NCBI GenBank assembly: GCA_964019425.1
Contig: OZ025841.1
Location: 434,001-498,000, forward strand
DNA from: Flectonema sp. DT1601
Taxonomy: Eukaryota; Euglenozoa; Diplonemea; Diplonemida; Diplonemidae
DNA length: 64,000 nucleotides
Direction: 5' to 3'
The position numbers were made by a program, and so were the translations under genes. The notes beneath the pieces were generated by a model, which was not told the origin of the DNA, did not search any database, and worked only from the letters and a program-made list of their open reading frames with translations. The first letter of the stretch is position 1, and each line of letters starts with the position of its first letter. This document shows positions 13,301 to 21,975 of this stretch, in pieces.

Positions 13301-15204
13301 GACGGATGGCTGTCTTCAAGAGACAACTCTTGTTGTGATGCTCTTTGAATGAAAGTAATCATTTCGAGTATTTGAGATATTTGAACGTCTCTTCCGAAGA
13401 TTTCAACAGCAATCTCTCTCTGGTCAGCTGCCAACGCATCCAACTCATCCAACTCAGCAACTGAATCGCCGGTATCTAACCTACGAGTCTTTACAGTTCT
13501 TCTACCAGTGCTCCTTGAAGTAACAGTGTCTGCGAATGATGGACTGCTAATACCTCCTTTTGCTCGATTGCTTTTAATTGTTCTTCCTGAGCTTGATGAT
13601 CCAGCATTACTTATTCTTCCATGCATTACAGTATCAACGACTTCGTATATTCGGTGAGAAGCTGCTTTTCCTTTGAGTTTTGTTTCGTGTGGAGGACCAT
13701 AGCGGAATGCAAGAGCTGCTATTTTTGTTGGTTCGTCAACAAATAAAACAGAAGGCTCTACTCCACTAGGTGATTTCTGATTCAACTCTGAAGAAGAATG
13801 CTGCATGACCCTCGCAGCCATGTTGACACCATCTCCAATGACAGTGTACTCACGACGATGACCAGATCCACAATAACCACAATAGGCTTTTGATCGTGAG
13901 ATTCCAATTGCAATACTGCAAATGGTTTCTAGTCGTTCACAACATGCCCATGCGAAAGCAACTGCTCTGGCGGTGTCATCTTCGTGAACGTGTCCAGGAA
14001 GACCAAATAAACATAAAAGAGTGACTCCCTTGTCATCATATAAAACTTTATTTAATATTCCGTCTCGTATCGCTAATTCGTATTGAATTATCTTTACTGC
14101 TTGTTGGATTGCTTCGAAACTGTCGGCATCAGTGTCAACACCCAATCTGAGAAACAGAGTTGAGATGGTGCGAAGTTCACCACGTCTTCCCCATGTCGTG
14201 ATAATGGTGTCGAATAAGAAGTTGTATATCCGCATTCTAAGAGTCTCATCAGGTGTCTTACTGACTTCTGATTCAGGGAGATGAGGGCTGCTGGATAAGG
14301 TTGTTAAATCATCTGGTCGAGGGACGTAGAGGAAAGCATTCGGAGCTGCTTCAGAAAACTGAACTTTCGAATCTAATAAATCTTTAGCTGGTTTTGAAAC
14401 TACTATTTGATCCATCGCAGCGCAATCAGCGATTACAACAGCTTGTCTTACTGCAGGTCCGACAGTCATGTATCTATAGCTTCCACCAACTCCTCCAACA
14501 GTTGCGAATCTGACTTCACCAGCACCTAGTGCTGTGTGAACACCGAGTCTAATTGGTTTCTCAGTTGGTGTGAATTGAATTGTTTCATCAGCTGTGGCTT
14601 TAACTAACTGAGCTCCACATGATAAAGCTCTCTCAGTTTGTTCTGATAAATCATCTGTACTTCGACAAGGCCAAATTGCAAGTACTGCATCACCAGAGAA
14701 TTGAACAACATCACCACCATACTCTTCAATGACATCCAGAAGGAGTGCAAAGAAGTTATTTAAGTGTTCTGCCATTCCGTTTGATCCGTCGACTGATCTC
14801 TTCAACTCTTCTGTTATTCTTGTAAATCCACAAATGTCAACAAACAGTGCAGCAACATCAAGCGTTCTCTGCTGCAATGTTACTTCCGCATCATCAATAG
14901 ACTCTAACAAAACTCTGGGTATATAAGCTTTTAAACCGGATGTATTTATTTTAGCAAGCGCCTCAGTTGGTACCTGTTGAACTGGTGCTTTTTTTCTTTT
15001 TTCAACTCCCCAAGGAACTTGAACACTGTTACTATTATTTAATTCCTGATTTCCGGATGCGTTTGATATCTTCGACTCGATTCGAATTATCTGTTGGGGT
15101 GGAGTCTCCGACGATGTTGATTCAGTCATAGTCAGACCATTGCTTCCTGCACTGCTGACGGTGAAAAGATCCTTTTTATTTCTCGGAACACCGTCATCCG
15201 CCAT
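10387..15204 (-). CDS. ADCY10: Soluble-type adenylyl cyclase (ADCY10-like)
   Basis: A 1605-residue protein, almost the length of human ADCY10 (about 1610), in one uninterrupted frame. Two class III cyclase domains are visible. The first (about 95-290) has FVDICGFT with metal-binding Asp123 and FSGDAVLAIW with Asp172. The second (about 325-525) is more divergent and has CGYCGSGHRREYTVIGDGVN. A STAND-type NTPase follows, with Walker A GEAAIGKS at 643-650 and Walker B LLCIDD at 759-764, then a long helical C-terminal part. In this family the two domains form one bicarbonate- and calcium-responsive site that converts ATP to cAMP. There is no membrane segment, so it should be soluble or organelle-associated. 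A pyrimidine tract ending in CAG 15 bases before the ATG suggests a 5' UTR intron acceptor (exon from 15219). Confidence 0.92.
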   Translation of the reverse strand: MADDGVPRNKKDLFTVSSAGSNGLTMTESTSSETPPQQIIRIESKISNASGNQELNNSNSVQVPWGVEKRKKAPVQQVPTEALAKINTSGLKAYIPRVLLESIDDAEVTLQQRTLDVAALFVDICGFTRITEELKRSVDGSNGMAEHLNNFFALLLDVIEEYGGDVVQFSGDAVLAIWPCRSTDDLSEQTERALSCGAQLVKATADETIQFTPTEKPIRLGVHTALGAGEVRFATVGGVGGSYRYMTVGPAVRQAVVIADCAAMDQIVVSKPAKDLLDSKVQFSEAAPNAFLYVPRPDDLTTLSSSPHLPESEVSKTPDETLRMRIYNFLFDTIITTWGRRGELRTISTLFLRLGVDTDADSFEAIQQAVKIIQYELAIRDGILNKVLYDDKGVTLLCLFGLPGHVHEDDTARAVAFAWACCERLETICSIAIGISRSKAYCGYCGSGHRREYTVIGDGVNMAARVMQHSSSELNQKSPSGVEPSVLFVDEPTKIAALAFRYGPPHETKLKGKAASHRIYEVVDTVMHGRISNAGSSSSGRTIKSNRAKGGISSPSFADTVTSRSTGRRTVKTRRLDTGDSVAELDELDALAADQREIAVEIFGRDVQISQILEMITFIQRASQQELSLEDSHPSSRTLEVVGEAAIGKSILLHKIASDASIRGVKVFTAQGQPLENYTPYACISNLMTCFAQKPLLWLAADIDEADIELRPLLNMIIPALNLKETNTTKELSDGNRLDAAQDIVLGFYRRAYQDTPVLLCIDDSHFIDKESMTIITHVTRNHPCVGTLVAHRPEELITKSKATPEQESLNIMNDGRTARLSTIDEGVWDGFDRGTSTKRITLGSIDLAATAALFRKILHSQVDEQVVRVLRKKCGGNPGIGEQILVSLLDQVDSPLLISEEGRIAKFAPGVDVNKLDIPDGIEGIITGRVDRLQPVQQHYLKVASVIGSSFTIDLLSRTLGEDFTSVAAVFSQLESLGFVQLIDNERYNRRARARKIARNSPTNKDASVGNDDSSDGNPGQVLYMFKLHIMADVLYEMLLTRERREFHLIVANELESDAQFGSSSDLTALIRHFSGANANHRSLHYLGKAADASLARGRALEASKYIEHALSISNNLSESEMSHQVPPDVKLHWNATLSQTHYQMGNLAMAKQCALQVLNETKLPIPLSADTGCGVPLSVKVKWHRTVASVSRPIAASDLSKMTPEETSKARDRVLAIHVLTMIAYHNKDQTLMSYYALIGFKIAKTLDVADKSLGLRGKRGSLHILSMVSQVTSYMSQQTILSMIQHAKETTPSDKLVIQRLSTLLFLNAGLSRTMESQLKDPSRDDLDLATLQLVHLSAGCYRAISGRPEDGNKRLLSCARMAHNSQDPRSEAYALTLSAFVDAALCGGSGGFQQAASKIHRVVQFRDSKDSDHIFDDKRLNSLLYAVSALVALKRGNLPQAIRDAEVAADKCKFLDKTAASIITVQTLFCLLEVQLHPSVLEAQRGDGGSSFSKNSLQQINKTLSSLKICGERVTCALPLYNLWKGIYEYSVSRNRSTAQVLLESCISESNLLHLTYFAARASHFMLKYLPEFSRKGRSLSTVRDMYLKAGTSEKMQHAGD

Positions 15205-15390
15205 AACGGGTATGGCACTCTGAGAAAGAGGTGGGAAAAAATAATAATAATAATAAAATTACTCAAAAGAAAAACAAAATCAAACAGCTTCAATTAATTA
15301 TATAAGTTTCGTCTCTCATTTTATTGCGGTTCCTGCTTTGTGACAACTACGTTAAATAACTAACTATGCTTCAAAAAGAAATGACTAAAC

Positions 15391-15726
15391 AACTAGAGAG
15401 AGAATAGAATAAAGTGAGTTTCCATCAATTATAAAATAACAGAAGTATCTCACTGAGGGATAACTTGTTGCTCTGAACACATAGTTGACAACAAGCAATA
15501 AAGTTAGAAGATTTCAACAATATTTAGTTATATAGTTAGTCATATAATCCAACGTTAACTGTATATTATGAGTGCTCTAAGGAGGGTAACTCACAGTAAC
15601 AGAGGACCCAATCCGTAGCCATATCCGAAGATTTCGCATGGATTGTTGAAGTAGCATCGACCGAAAGATTAATGAATACCAATCTCCAGCTTTCCGCCTC
15701 GCCGCAGCTTATTAAACTATCGAACT

Positions 15727-15759
<33 letters not shown>

Positions 15760-15895
15760 CAACTTTGTGACGTCAACACACACGAAGTTCATTCCCAAAC
15801 AGCTTCGTGAAGTTCACTTGTCGAATATGATTGGAAGCAAAACACATGAAATGGAATGGTTTCAACCAAAGAAAGTTAGGAAGTGGTAGTTAGTT
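15391..15895 (-). repeat. Array cassette A (upstream of cyclase)
   Basis: Copy of the cassette that precedes most SDR genes; it begins AACTAGAGAGAG and ends GTGGTAGTTAGT. It holds a perfect palindromic TGACGTCA at 15768-15775, 564 bp before the cyclase start codon. A SINE-like insert splits it at 15527-15751. Whether the cassette acts as a promoter or enhancer is inference. Confidence 0.75.
15527..15751 (+). mobile_element. SINE-like insert S1, copy a
   Basis: About 225 bp present here and at 31441-31666 but missing from the otherwise identical cassettes at 23 kb, 25 kb, 27 kb and 29 kb. The empty site reads CAACAATATTTAATAAACAA. The insert starts GTTATATAGTTAGTC and ends in a run of about 25 A, as expected for a short retroposon integrated by target-primed reverse transcription. 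It contains an imperfect hairpin bounded by CAATCC and GGATTG. A diverged relative lies near 38.55 kb. Confidence 0.65.
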
Positions 15896-16331
15896 TTGAT
15901 TTGCTCAGCAACCTTCGCGGGAAACCAAATTAAAAATACTTAAAAAAAAAAGTACAGTCGTTGCGATATTATCCACAACTGTACAACAAAGCAATAAAAG
16001 GAAGGCAAAACTACTATTTATCAGGCAGCATACGAGTGAAGTGTAGTCAGCCGATTGCAAACAGTAGCTAACAAAAATTTAAAATAACAAAAAGAATCTT
16101 TCCAAAATAAAGGGGAAATATAAAGGGGCGAAAAGACCTTTATTTCAGCTTAATTATTAAATCCCAAGGCACGCGTAGATTATAATAAGTTGGAAGATAA
16201 CATACTCAGAGATCCTCCCACATAAATAACAAACCTTCTGAATGTAATTATAGATTAATCCATTATCACATTCGAAGAATATTTTATTATTTATTATTCG
16301 ATTTTACAATACTCGTAATTGAAGGACAGCA

Positions 16332-17357
16332 TCACATCCTCGCAAACTCCACACCAGTAGCGACATCACTCGCAGAAACCAGAATCTCTTTGGCTTTCTT
16401 GTCAGTGCAGCGGCCTTCCGGATGGATGATTTTTGGTGCACCGACCATGTTGTCACCATTCGGTCCATAAAACTCTCCGCTCTTCACATTCTTTGACGCC
16501 ATGCAGTACAGAAGTGGGAGAGCTCCATCGTGAGCTGATTGTTTCTCAAACACGTTTGCAAATGATGCGAAGCAACGTGTTCCTATAGAATCGTATTGAG
16601 ACATCGAACCGATCAGGGAAGTTGTTGCGTACCCCGGATGCGCAACGAGGGCTTTGATGTTGAGATTCTGAGCAGCCAACTTCTGGTGAAGTGCCATCGT
16701 GTAGATTACGTTGGCAAGCTTCGATTGCTGGTATCTCTTGTACTTACTCATAATCCAGTTGCCTCCCAACTTGTCACCATTTACATTCTTCTCGAGGTAC
16801 ACCCTATTGAGTTTACAAGGAGGTGTCTTACGAGCATAACTGGCATGGTTGACGATCCTCGCCTCTCCTCGTTTCTGAGCAGCTATGGCGATCTCCTTGA
16901 AGAGAAGATGAGTTAGTAAGTAGTGCGACAGATGGTTAGTTTGCATTTGAATATCGTAACCGTCTTTCCCGGTGAAGTTGTCGAACGCCATCACACCTGC
17001 GTTGTTGGCCAACACATCAAGTCCTCGACCACCGAACTTCGACAGATATGTTTGTGCAGCCTCCCTCACACTCGAGAAGTCTGACAGATCGCAGTTGATT
17101 TGAGTGACTGCAGCACTTGGAAACTTCTCCCGAAGCACTCCCAACGCGGAGTCAGATCTCCCAGACTTTCTATTGAATAAAACCAACTCCCCTCCCAGTG
17201 CTAAGACAGTCTCCGCTGCAACATTCCCAGTACCTGTTGTGGTTCCCGTAATGGCGATCAGCTTTCCATCGAGTCTCGGAAGTTGACCTACGATCTTGTC
17301 GTAGTGAACGTTCTTCAGAATCTTTGTTCCCGAGGATTTGGTAGATGAGCTTCCCAT
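16332..17357 (-). CDS. Short-chain dehydrogenase/reductase, array copy 1
   Basis: 341 residues, classical SDR fold of the retinol-dehydrogenase/WWOX-like group. The cofactor motif TGTTTGTG is at 38-45, with Arg63 in the position that usually favours NADPH. NNAG is at 118-121, the catalytic Ser at 173 (VNHAS), Tyr209 and Lys213 in YQQSK. All catalytic residues are present, so an active NAD(P)H-dependent oxidoreductase is likely; the substrate is unknown. The N-terminus MGSSSTKSSG fits an N-myristoylation signal (Gly2, Ser6), so membrane anchoring is plausible. First of seven tandem copies; a TGACGTCA cassette lies 234 bp upstream. Single exon. Confidence 0.9.
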   Translation of the reverse strand: MGSSSTKSSGTKILKNVHYDKIVGQLPRLDGKLIAITGTTTGTGNVAAETVLALGGELVLFNRKSGRSDSALGVLREKFPSAAVTQINCDLSDFSSVREAAQTYLSKFGGRGLDVLANNAGVMAFDNFTGKDGYDIQMQTNHLSHYLLTHLLFKEIAIAAQKRGEARIVNHASYARKTPPCKLNRVYLEKNVNGDKLGGNWIMSKYKRYQQSKLANVIYTMALHQKLAAQNLNIKALVAHPGYATTSLIGSMSQYDSIGTRCFASFANVFEKQSAHDGALPLLYCMASKNVKSGEFYGPNGDNMVGAPKIIHPEGRCTDKKAKEILVSASDVATGVEFARM

Positions 17358-17445
17358 TTTAGTATTTGAGAGTTAGTTTGTTTGTAAATCTAATGAACAG
17401 AAATATTAATCACACAAATAAACAACAAAAAGAGAAAAAGAAAAC

Positions 17446-17714
17446 AACTAGAGAGAGAATAGAATAAAGTGAATCCCATCAATAAAATAACAGAAGTATC
17501 TCACTGAGGGATAACTTGTTGCTCTGAACACATAGTTGACAACAAGCAATAAAGTTAGAAGATTTCAACAATATTTAATAAACAACTTTGTGACGTCAAC
17601 ACACACGAAGTTCATTCCCAAACAGCTTCGTGAAGTTCACTTATCGAATATGATTGGAAGCAAAACACATGAAATGGAATGGTTTCAACCAAAGAAAGTT
17701 AGGAAGTGGTAGTT
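17446..17714 (-). repeat. Array cassette B (upstream of SDR copy 1)
   Basis: Uninterrupted form of the cassette, with TGACGTCA at 17591-17598. Its distal end abuts the pseudo-LTR of the Penelope-like element. Confidence 0.8.
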
Positions 17715-17925
17715 AGTTTGTATCATTAATTTTAGAACAGAAAAGTGAGAATAAGAAAAGCAGAGATTAATAAAAGAAAAGTATTCATTTCTGCAGTTTC
17801 CTAACATCAAAGGGTAATAGAATATGTAGTTTCAGGCCTTAATCTTATACTACTTGTCCCTTTTTAGGCCTTTATCAGTAAGTTCTAAGGGAATTCATTC
17901 TATGTTGAAGTTGCTATCGTTCAAA
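17715..17925 (-). repeat. Pseudo-LTR, 3' copy
   Basis: 211-bp direct repeat matching 22666-22876 with a handful of substitutions. The minus strand carries ACTGATAA, then AGGCCT, a 22-base spacer, AGGCCT and GAAAC, a hammerhead-like core with one altered position compared with the other copy. Confidence 0.88.
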
Positions 17926-17986
17926 GATAAAAATCCATCGGAGCTCGCCAGGATAGGGCTAGCTAGCAATGTTTATTTGCTTTTGC

Positions 17987-19774
17987 TCAATTTGAATTTT
18001 TGATGTCTGGTCGTTTCACTATTACAGTCGAGTTAATGGATGAGTCGTCATCCAATTTCCGTTTTATTTTATCTTCGCATACCATCAACGGTCCTATATT
18101 CGCAGGTGTCATTGTAACATCCATATCAGTCTGAGCTTTTAATGGTATCATATGGAAACTATATTCTGTAGTTTGGTACATCTTGTCAAAATGATCGAAA
18201 GGGAGTCTTAAATCTTTTGTGCCTTTAAGAATGTCTCGGATGATCATGGACTCAAATGAGACTAGCGCAACAATAAAGTGAGTCATCCTTGTTTTTGCTT
18301 TATGCAGAATAAGTGCTGCGGCTGTATCAGGATATTCGAAATCTGCTGGGTTAACGAAGTACTCGATTCTCCTGTTGAATTTAGTCATGCAAGCCATGTT
18401 AAGTACTTGTAGCGAGAACCAACCATCTGGTGATGGTTTATGCTCTGAGTTGTTCGGTTCTACTTTAAGAGATTCTTCATAAAATCGCTGTTGGTAGTTT
18501 TGCAGAAAACTGAAGTTAATTCTATCGATATATAAATGATCTGCAATGAAGTTGAGCGCTGCCCATCCGCATTCTCCACCGAGAAGACCTTCTCCTGATG
18601 TTTGATGTAGGGATGGTGGAAATCGTTTATCCAAAGAATGGCTTGTAGAGCCCGTATGGTTAATTGTATCCTTTTCGATGCTTAATGGGACTTTGTGACT
18701 AAACTTCTCAAAAGTAAGGTTGATACGTCGACGCATTGCAGCTGCTGTATTACCATCATCAATGTGAGAGCTAATGAAGCGGAGGCCTGCTGCTCTGATA
18801 TTGTCAGATTTATAGCCCCGGTTGAGTAATCTATAAGTTACTGCTTCAAGTTCCTGTAAAAAATCTGCCTGGTTGTTGCAGATTTTTAGAGCTCGTAAGA
18901 TCATGGTGGTAAAGATACCTGAACCCATTGATTCTTGAGCTGCGGAATGCTGATGGGTAAACCTTGTTGGTGTAATATGCCAACCCCTGACTTTGTCGTT
19001 AACACTTAAACGAATCCATCGTTTATTTGTGTTAGTGATCTCTATTCGGATACGAATTCCTATATAAGAGACATCATCGATATTATTCGAAGTATCAGTG
19101 TAATCCATTGAGTATAGACTTGCTGGTGGAGGGTCGCAACTCCAGGTGAGGAAGTCGTCGATGTATCTACACGAGTGGTCATGTTGCCGAGCTAAGTCTA
19201 GATTTTTTGCTTCAATTAAAGAATCGATATATGCGGATTCAACTCTATAGCAGTAGAGATTTGCTATATCGCTACTGGCGTTGCCACCCATTGGAATGCC
19301 TATTATTTGTCTCCAAATATAACCTCTTAATGCAATAAAGGAGGAGTCAATACAGAATTCAAGTAATTTTTGACATTCTGCAAGCGCAAGAGAAGGGAAT
19401 CGTGTAGGGTCACTCGATTCAAGACGTAAGATATTTTTGAAACTAAAGGCTTCTTGCAGTGCTTCACTTACTTTAGTTTTAATAGCGTTGTGTGGTAGGC
19501 GGGTGTACATTGTTGTAAAATCAAAAGTCTTAGGGGATAATTTTTTCAAAACCATCAAATTCTGTTTAATCGAACTAGAGACTTCATCATCTGATTCCAC
19601 AATCCAGTATCGTTTGAACCGTGAATGCATATCTTTCTCTTTTAATATAGTCATCGCATTTTTTAAGGATACTAGAGAGATGTTGGTGCGCATATGTTGT
19701 TGCTGTTGCAGGTGCAAGATCATGATCCTTATCGTATTGTCGTTGTTCCGCTGTACCCGTGAAGGATGAGACAC
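17987..19774 (-). CDS. PLE reverse transcriptase with Josephin-like C-terminus
   Basis: A 595-residue open frame. The first ~350 residues are the palm and thumb of a Penelope-type reverse transcriptase: motif A FDFTTMYTRLPH (Asp85), then GIPMGGNASSDIANLY near 159, and motif C YIDDFLTW at 204-211 with both Asp. From about 395 a separate domain begins: GGECGWAALNF with Cys402, DGWFSLQVL at 450-458, THFIVAL with His499, and Asp514. Spacing Cys-97-His-15-Asp and the DGWFSLQV block resemble the Josephin deubiquitinase fold (ataxin-3 has Cys14, His119, Asn134 and GFFSIQV). I see no GIY-YIG after the reverse transcriptase. The peptidase call is motif-level inference. Confidence 0.85.
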   Translation of the reverse strand: MSHPSRVQRNNDNTIRIMILHLQQQQHMRTNISLVSLKNAMTILKEKDMHSRFKRYWIVESDDEVSSSIKQNLMVLKKLSPKTFDFTTMYTRLPHNAIKTKVSEALQEAFSFKNILRLESSDPTRFPSLALAECQKLLEFCIDSSFIALRGYIWRQIIGIPMGGNASSDIANLYCYRVESAYIDSLIEAKNLDLARQHDHSCRYIDDFLTWSCDPPPASLYSMDYTDTSNNIDDVSYIGIRIRIEITNTNKRWIRLSVNDKVRGWHITPTRFTHQHSAAQESMGSGIFTTMILRALKICNNQADFLQELEAVTYRLLNRGYKSDNIRAAGLRFISSHIDDGNTAAAMRRRINLTFEKFSHKVPLSIEKDTINHTGSTSHSLDKRFPPSLHQTSGEGLLGGECGWAALNFIADHLYIDRINFSFLQNYQQRFYEESLKVEPNNSEHKPSPDGWFSLQVLNMACMTKFNRRIEYFVNPADFEYPDTAAALILHKAKTRMTHFIVALVSFESMIIRDILKGTKDLRLPFDHFDKMYQTTEYSFHMIPLKAQTDMDVTMTPANIGPLMVCEDKIKRKLDDDSSINSTVIVKRPDIKNSN

Positions 19775-20234
19775 CAGTAATCCATCTCATCCCGATAGCT
19801 GATTTGTGTAATTTAATCATTCCGTATAGGTGTGGGAGTCGATCAGAGTGGCGGGCATTGATTGAAATGTTCATGTTCTTGAGGTTGGCTAGTAGAGTTG
19901 GTTCGTCTGATGTGATGCGTTCATAAGAATCACTTTGTAGCTGCTCTCGAAGTAAACGCAAATAATTTAATTTACACATGTAACCAATATCGTGCTGTCC
20001 TTTGTCAACTTTAAGAAATACAAACTGAGATTGAAGATTCTGAAGTTCAGTCCATGCTTTATTTGATAATGGTGAGTCAAGAAAGCTTAAGTCTTTACTT
20101 AATTTAAGCTGCAATTGTTTAAGAATTGTGTTTTTAAAGATCGATTTAAAGTTATCGCCAACGTTCTTGTACGCGTGAGTTATATATTCAGTAATATCAT
20201 TTTCAAGTGATTCTAATGCAGCTGATGGGTGCAC
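19587..20234 (-). CDS. PLE, N-terminal part of reverse transcriptase
   Basis: A frame of 215 residues overlapping the start of the downstream reverse transcriptase frame. It contains LPHLYGMIKLHK, equivalent to the LYGLPKIHK-type block that opens the fingers of Penelope and telomerase-like reverse transcriptases, preceded by a helical region (WTELQNLQSQFVFLKVDKG). It belongs to the same element and lies in a different frame from its continuation. Confidence 0.75.
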   Translation of the reverse strand: MHPSAALESLENDITEYITHAYKNVGDNFKSIFKNTILKQLQLKLSKDLSFLDSPLSNKAWTELQNLQSQFVFLKVDKGQHDIGYMCKLNYLRLLREQLQSDSYERITSDEPTLLANLKNMNISINARHSDRLPHLYGMIKLHKSAIGMRWITGVSSFTGTAEQRQYDKDHDLAPATATTYAHQHLSSILKKCDDYIKRERYAFTVQTILDCGIR

Positions 20235-20568
20235 ATGGGACTCTAAATTTTTGACCTCGTGCGAAGAAGTCTCTTAGTTCTTCTGAGACTGGTAAATCAA
20301 TAGCAAGTCCGCAAGAATGGTCGTTGTATTTTAAACTATTCAGTTCTTGAGTACTGCAATTGCAAGTAGATTGAGTCGGGGAGTCTGAATTGATGCTTGT
20401 TGAAGATGCATTTAAGACGATATCACCAACTGTTGTTCCAAGTTTGTTACAGATGCGTGTTCTTTCAAGAGTTCTAAGACAAGGACAGGTTGCTTTAACT
20501 TCATCACATCTAAGAACAGCGCCAAGACCAATACGATCTAATGCTTTGTGGCCAAGATTCAGTTTCAA
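20203..20568 (-). CDS. PLE, cysteine-rich linker segment
   Basis: A frame of 121 residues between the endonuclease and the reverse transcriptase. It has Cys spaced as CDEVKATCPC...RTRIC and later CNCST. A CxC-type zinc-binding linker between GIY-YIG and reverse transcriptase is known in the permuted Penelope-like groups, and this segment sits in that position. Zinc binding is inferred from cysteine spacing only. Confidence 0.55.
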   Translation of the reverse strand: MKLNLGHKALDRIGLGAVLRCDEVKATCPCLRTLERTRICNKLGTTVGDIVLNASSTSINSDSPTQSTCNCSTQELNSLKYNDHSCGLAIDLPVSEELRDFFARGQKFRVPCAPISCIRIT

Positions 20569-21547
20569 CCAGTAAGTGTCCTAGTCTTTGCATGAAACAA
20601 TGCTCCAGCTGTTTTACGCGGGCAGTGTAATGTTCTTGAAAGAAGTTACTTCTAAGAAACTGCAAAAATTTTGTAGTGGAGCGTGTCTGCCAACGCGAGA
20701 AGTCGTATTCAACGAATTCTTCGTCAGTAAGCTTAAACAAATAGTTAAGCTTTAACGGGATCCATTTTTTATCCGTTGCGACTTGAAAAGAGACACCTGT
20801 TTCTAGTGTTATTGTTGTTGGTTGCAATGTATTGGAGGACGTTGTGCTGCTCACATTGTAACCGTCATCTGCTACTTCGTTGAAGTTGTAGAAGTTTTCT
20901 GTAGCAAGATGTTGTTGTCTTACAGGTGGAGGTTGGCGGTTGTTTCTTGTGCGATTTCTGTTCGTACTCAATTTTGGTGCATAATAGCCACGCGTATTTA
21001 ATAGATTTTTAAAGGAATTAATATAATACTGTTCACGTGGTGCGGCAGCTCTGTAGAAATCCGCTGCGTTGTTGTAATTGCAATCCGGAATCTTTTCTAG
21101 CGGCACGGCTAGGAGTGGGAATCTCTGCTTTGCCAGGAACTCATAAAGCTTGTTCCCCTGGTAGCTGCTGTCCCTTGAGTGCTTTTTCGCAGCATACCAG
21201 TGGGAATGAACTCGCTTCATTGTAGAATTATACGTTTGCCCTACGTATACTACTTTCTGGTCTGATCTTCTAAAGAGTGCATAAATGACTCCGGGGGTAC
21301 GCATTCCGGGTTGTCTGCCTCTTATTTTGCGGCGTTGTAAAATTTTCCTTTGGAAAATATGGCGTTGACGGTTACAGTTACTCTCGTAAACTGACCAATC
21401 TATTCCGCCGTTTCGCTGCTTGTTTCTGTGCGCAGCTCCTTCATTATGCCAATTAAAATGGGCTTGGCTAGAATGCCAGTTTGCGCGGGAACGTCCATGT
21501 TGGCGTCGAATTCTATGTTGTGGATGTTGTCCGATGACTTTCTCCAT
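20510..21547 (-). CDS. PLE GIY-YIG endonuclease segment
   Basis: A frame of 345 residues. The core is PGVIYALF (the GIY half), then VVYVGQT (the YIG half) and MKRVHSHW, which supplies the conserved Arg; a later Glu-containing stretch follows. GIY-YIG nucleases make the nick that primes reverse transcription in Penelope-like elements. The beginning of the frame is rich in Arg, Asn and His and may be partly out of the natural frame. It precedes the reverse transcriptase, which is the diagnostic feature of this element. Confidence 0.82.
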   Translation of the reverse strand: MEKVIGQHPQHRIRRQHGRSRANWHSSQAHFNWHNEGAAHRNKQRNGGIDWSVYESNCNRQRHIFQRKILQRRKIRGRQPGMRTPGVIYALFRRSDQKVVYVGQTYNSTMKRVHSHWYAAKKHSRDSSYQGNKLYEFLAKQRFPLLAVPLEKIPDCNYNNAADFYRAAAPREQYYINSFKNLLNTRGYYAPKLSTNRNRTRNNRQPPPVRQQHLATENFYNFNEVADDGYNVSSTTSSNTLQPTTITLETGVSFQVATDKKWIPLKLNYLFKLTDEEFVEYDFSRWQTRSTTKFLQFLRSNFFQEHYTARVKQLEHCFMQRLGHLLVETESWPQSIRSYWSWRCS

Positions 21548-21975
21548 GGATTAGAATTGTAAGAGGGAGGCAATGCTCGTTCAATGATTAAACGCATTTT
21601 ACCAGCACCTACGGATCGAACTGCTGCACTGATTGCAGCAAATGGGAGCTCTTTCCTGCTTTTTTGCTCTATCATAATTTTTAAAGTGCTTCCCGATTGC
21701 ACTATCTTCCTTAACTGGAAGTCTCTTAAAGGTAGCACTCTAAATAGTGCTGTCCTGAGCGCTGTGTTAGGCTTAACAGGACGAGAGAAATTAAAATGGG
21801 GGTTGGAATTATTGTGGTGTTTGCTATTGGAAGAAAAAAAAGAAAAATGACGAGGAACATGATTTTTTGTTTTGGAAAACCATCCAAAACGTGAGTTATC
21901 GACCCCTCCGGGTTTGTTTGCAAATTTAACCCCATATGCGTCGGGGTGTACTTGGTTAAAAGTACGGGTTTTCAT
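21400..21975 (-). CDS. PLE, N-terminal basic segment
   Basis: A frame of 191 residues from the probable first ATG of the element, overlapping the endonuclease frame. It is basic and Asn/Ser-rich at first, then contains an ordered stretch (LKIMIEQKSRKELPFAAI...MRLIIERALPP). No known domain was recognised. The 690 bp between it and the 5' pseudo-LTR is a noncoding leader. Confidence 0.5.
   Translation of the reverse strand: MKTRTFNQVHPDAYGVKFANKPGGVDNSRFGWFSKTKNHVPRHFSFFSSNSKHHNNSNPHFNFSRPVKPNTALRTALFRVLPLRDFQLRKIVQSGSTLKIMIEQKSRKELPFAAISAAVRSVGAGKMRLIIERALPPSYNSNPWRKSSDNIHNIEFDANMDVPAQTGILAKPILIGIMKELRTETSSETAE

Larger units (their letters stand above)
15205..16331. other. Intergenic region between cyclase and SDR copy 1
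   Basis: No gene. It contains a candidate 5' UTR splice acceptor for the cyclase, an AAT microsatellite (about 15239-15256), the conserved array cassette (15391-15895) interrupted by a poly-A-ended insert, and a block at about 15895-16320 that recurs 3' of the SDR copies. The stretch from 15212 onward is repeated almost exactly from 22876 onward, apart from the insert. Confidence 0.75.
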
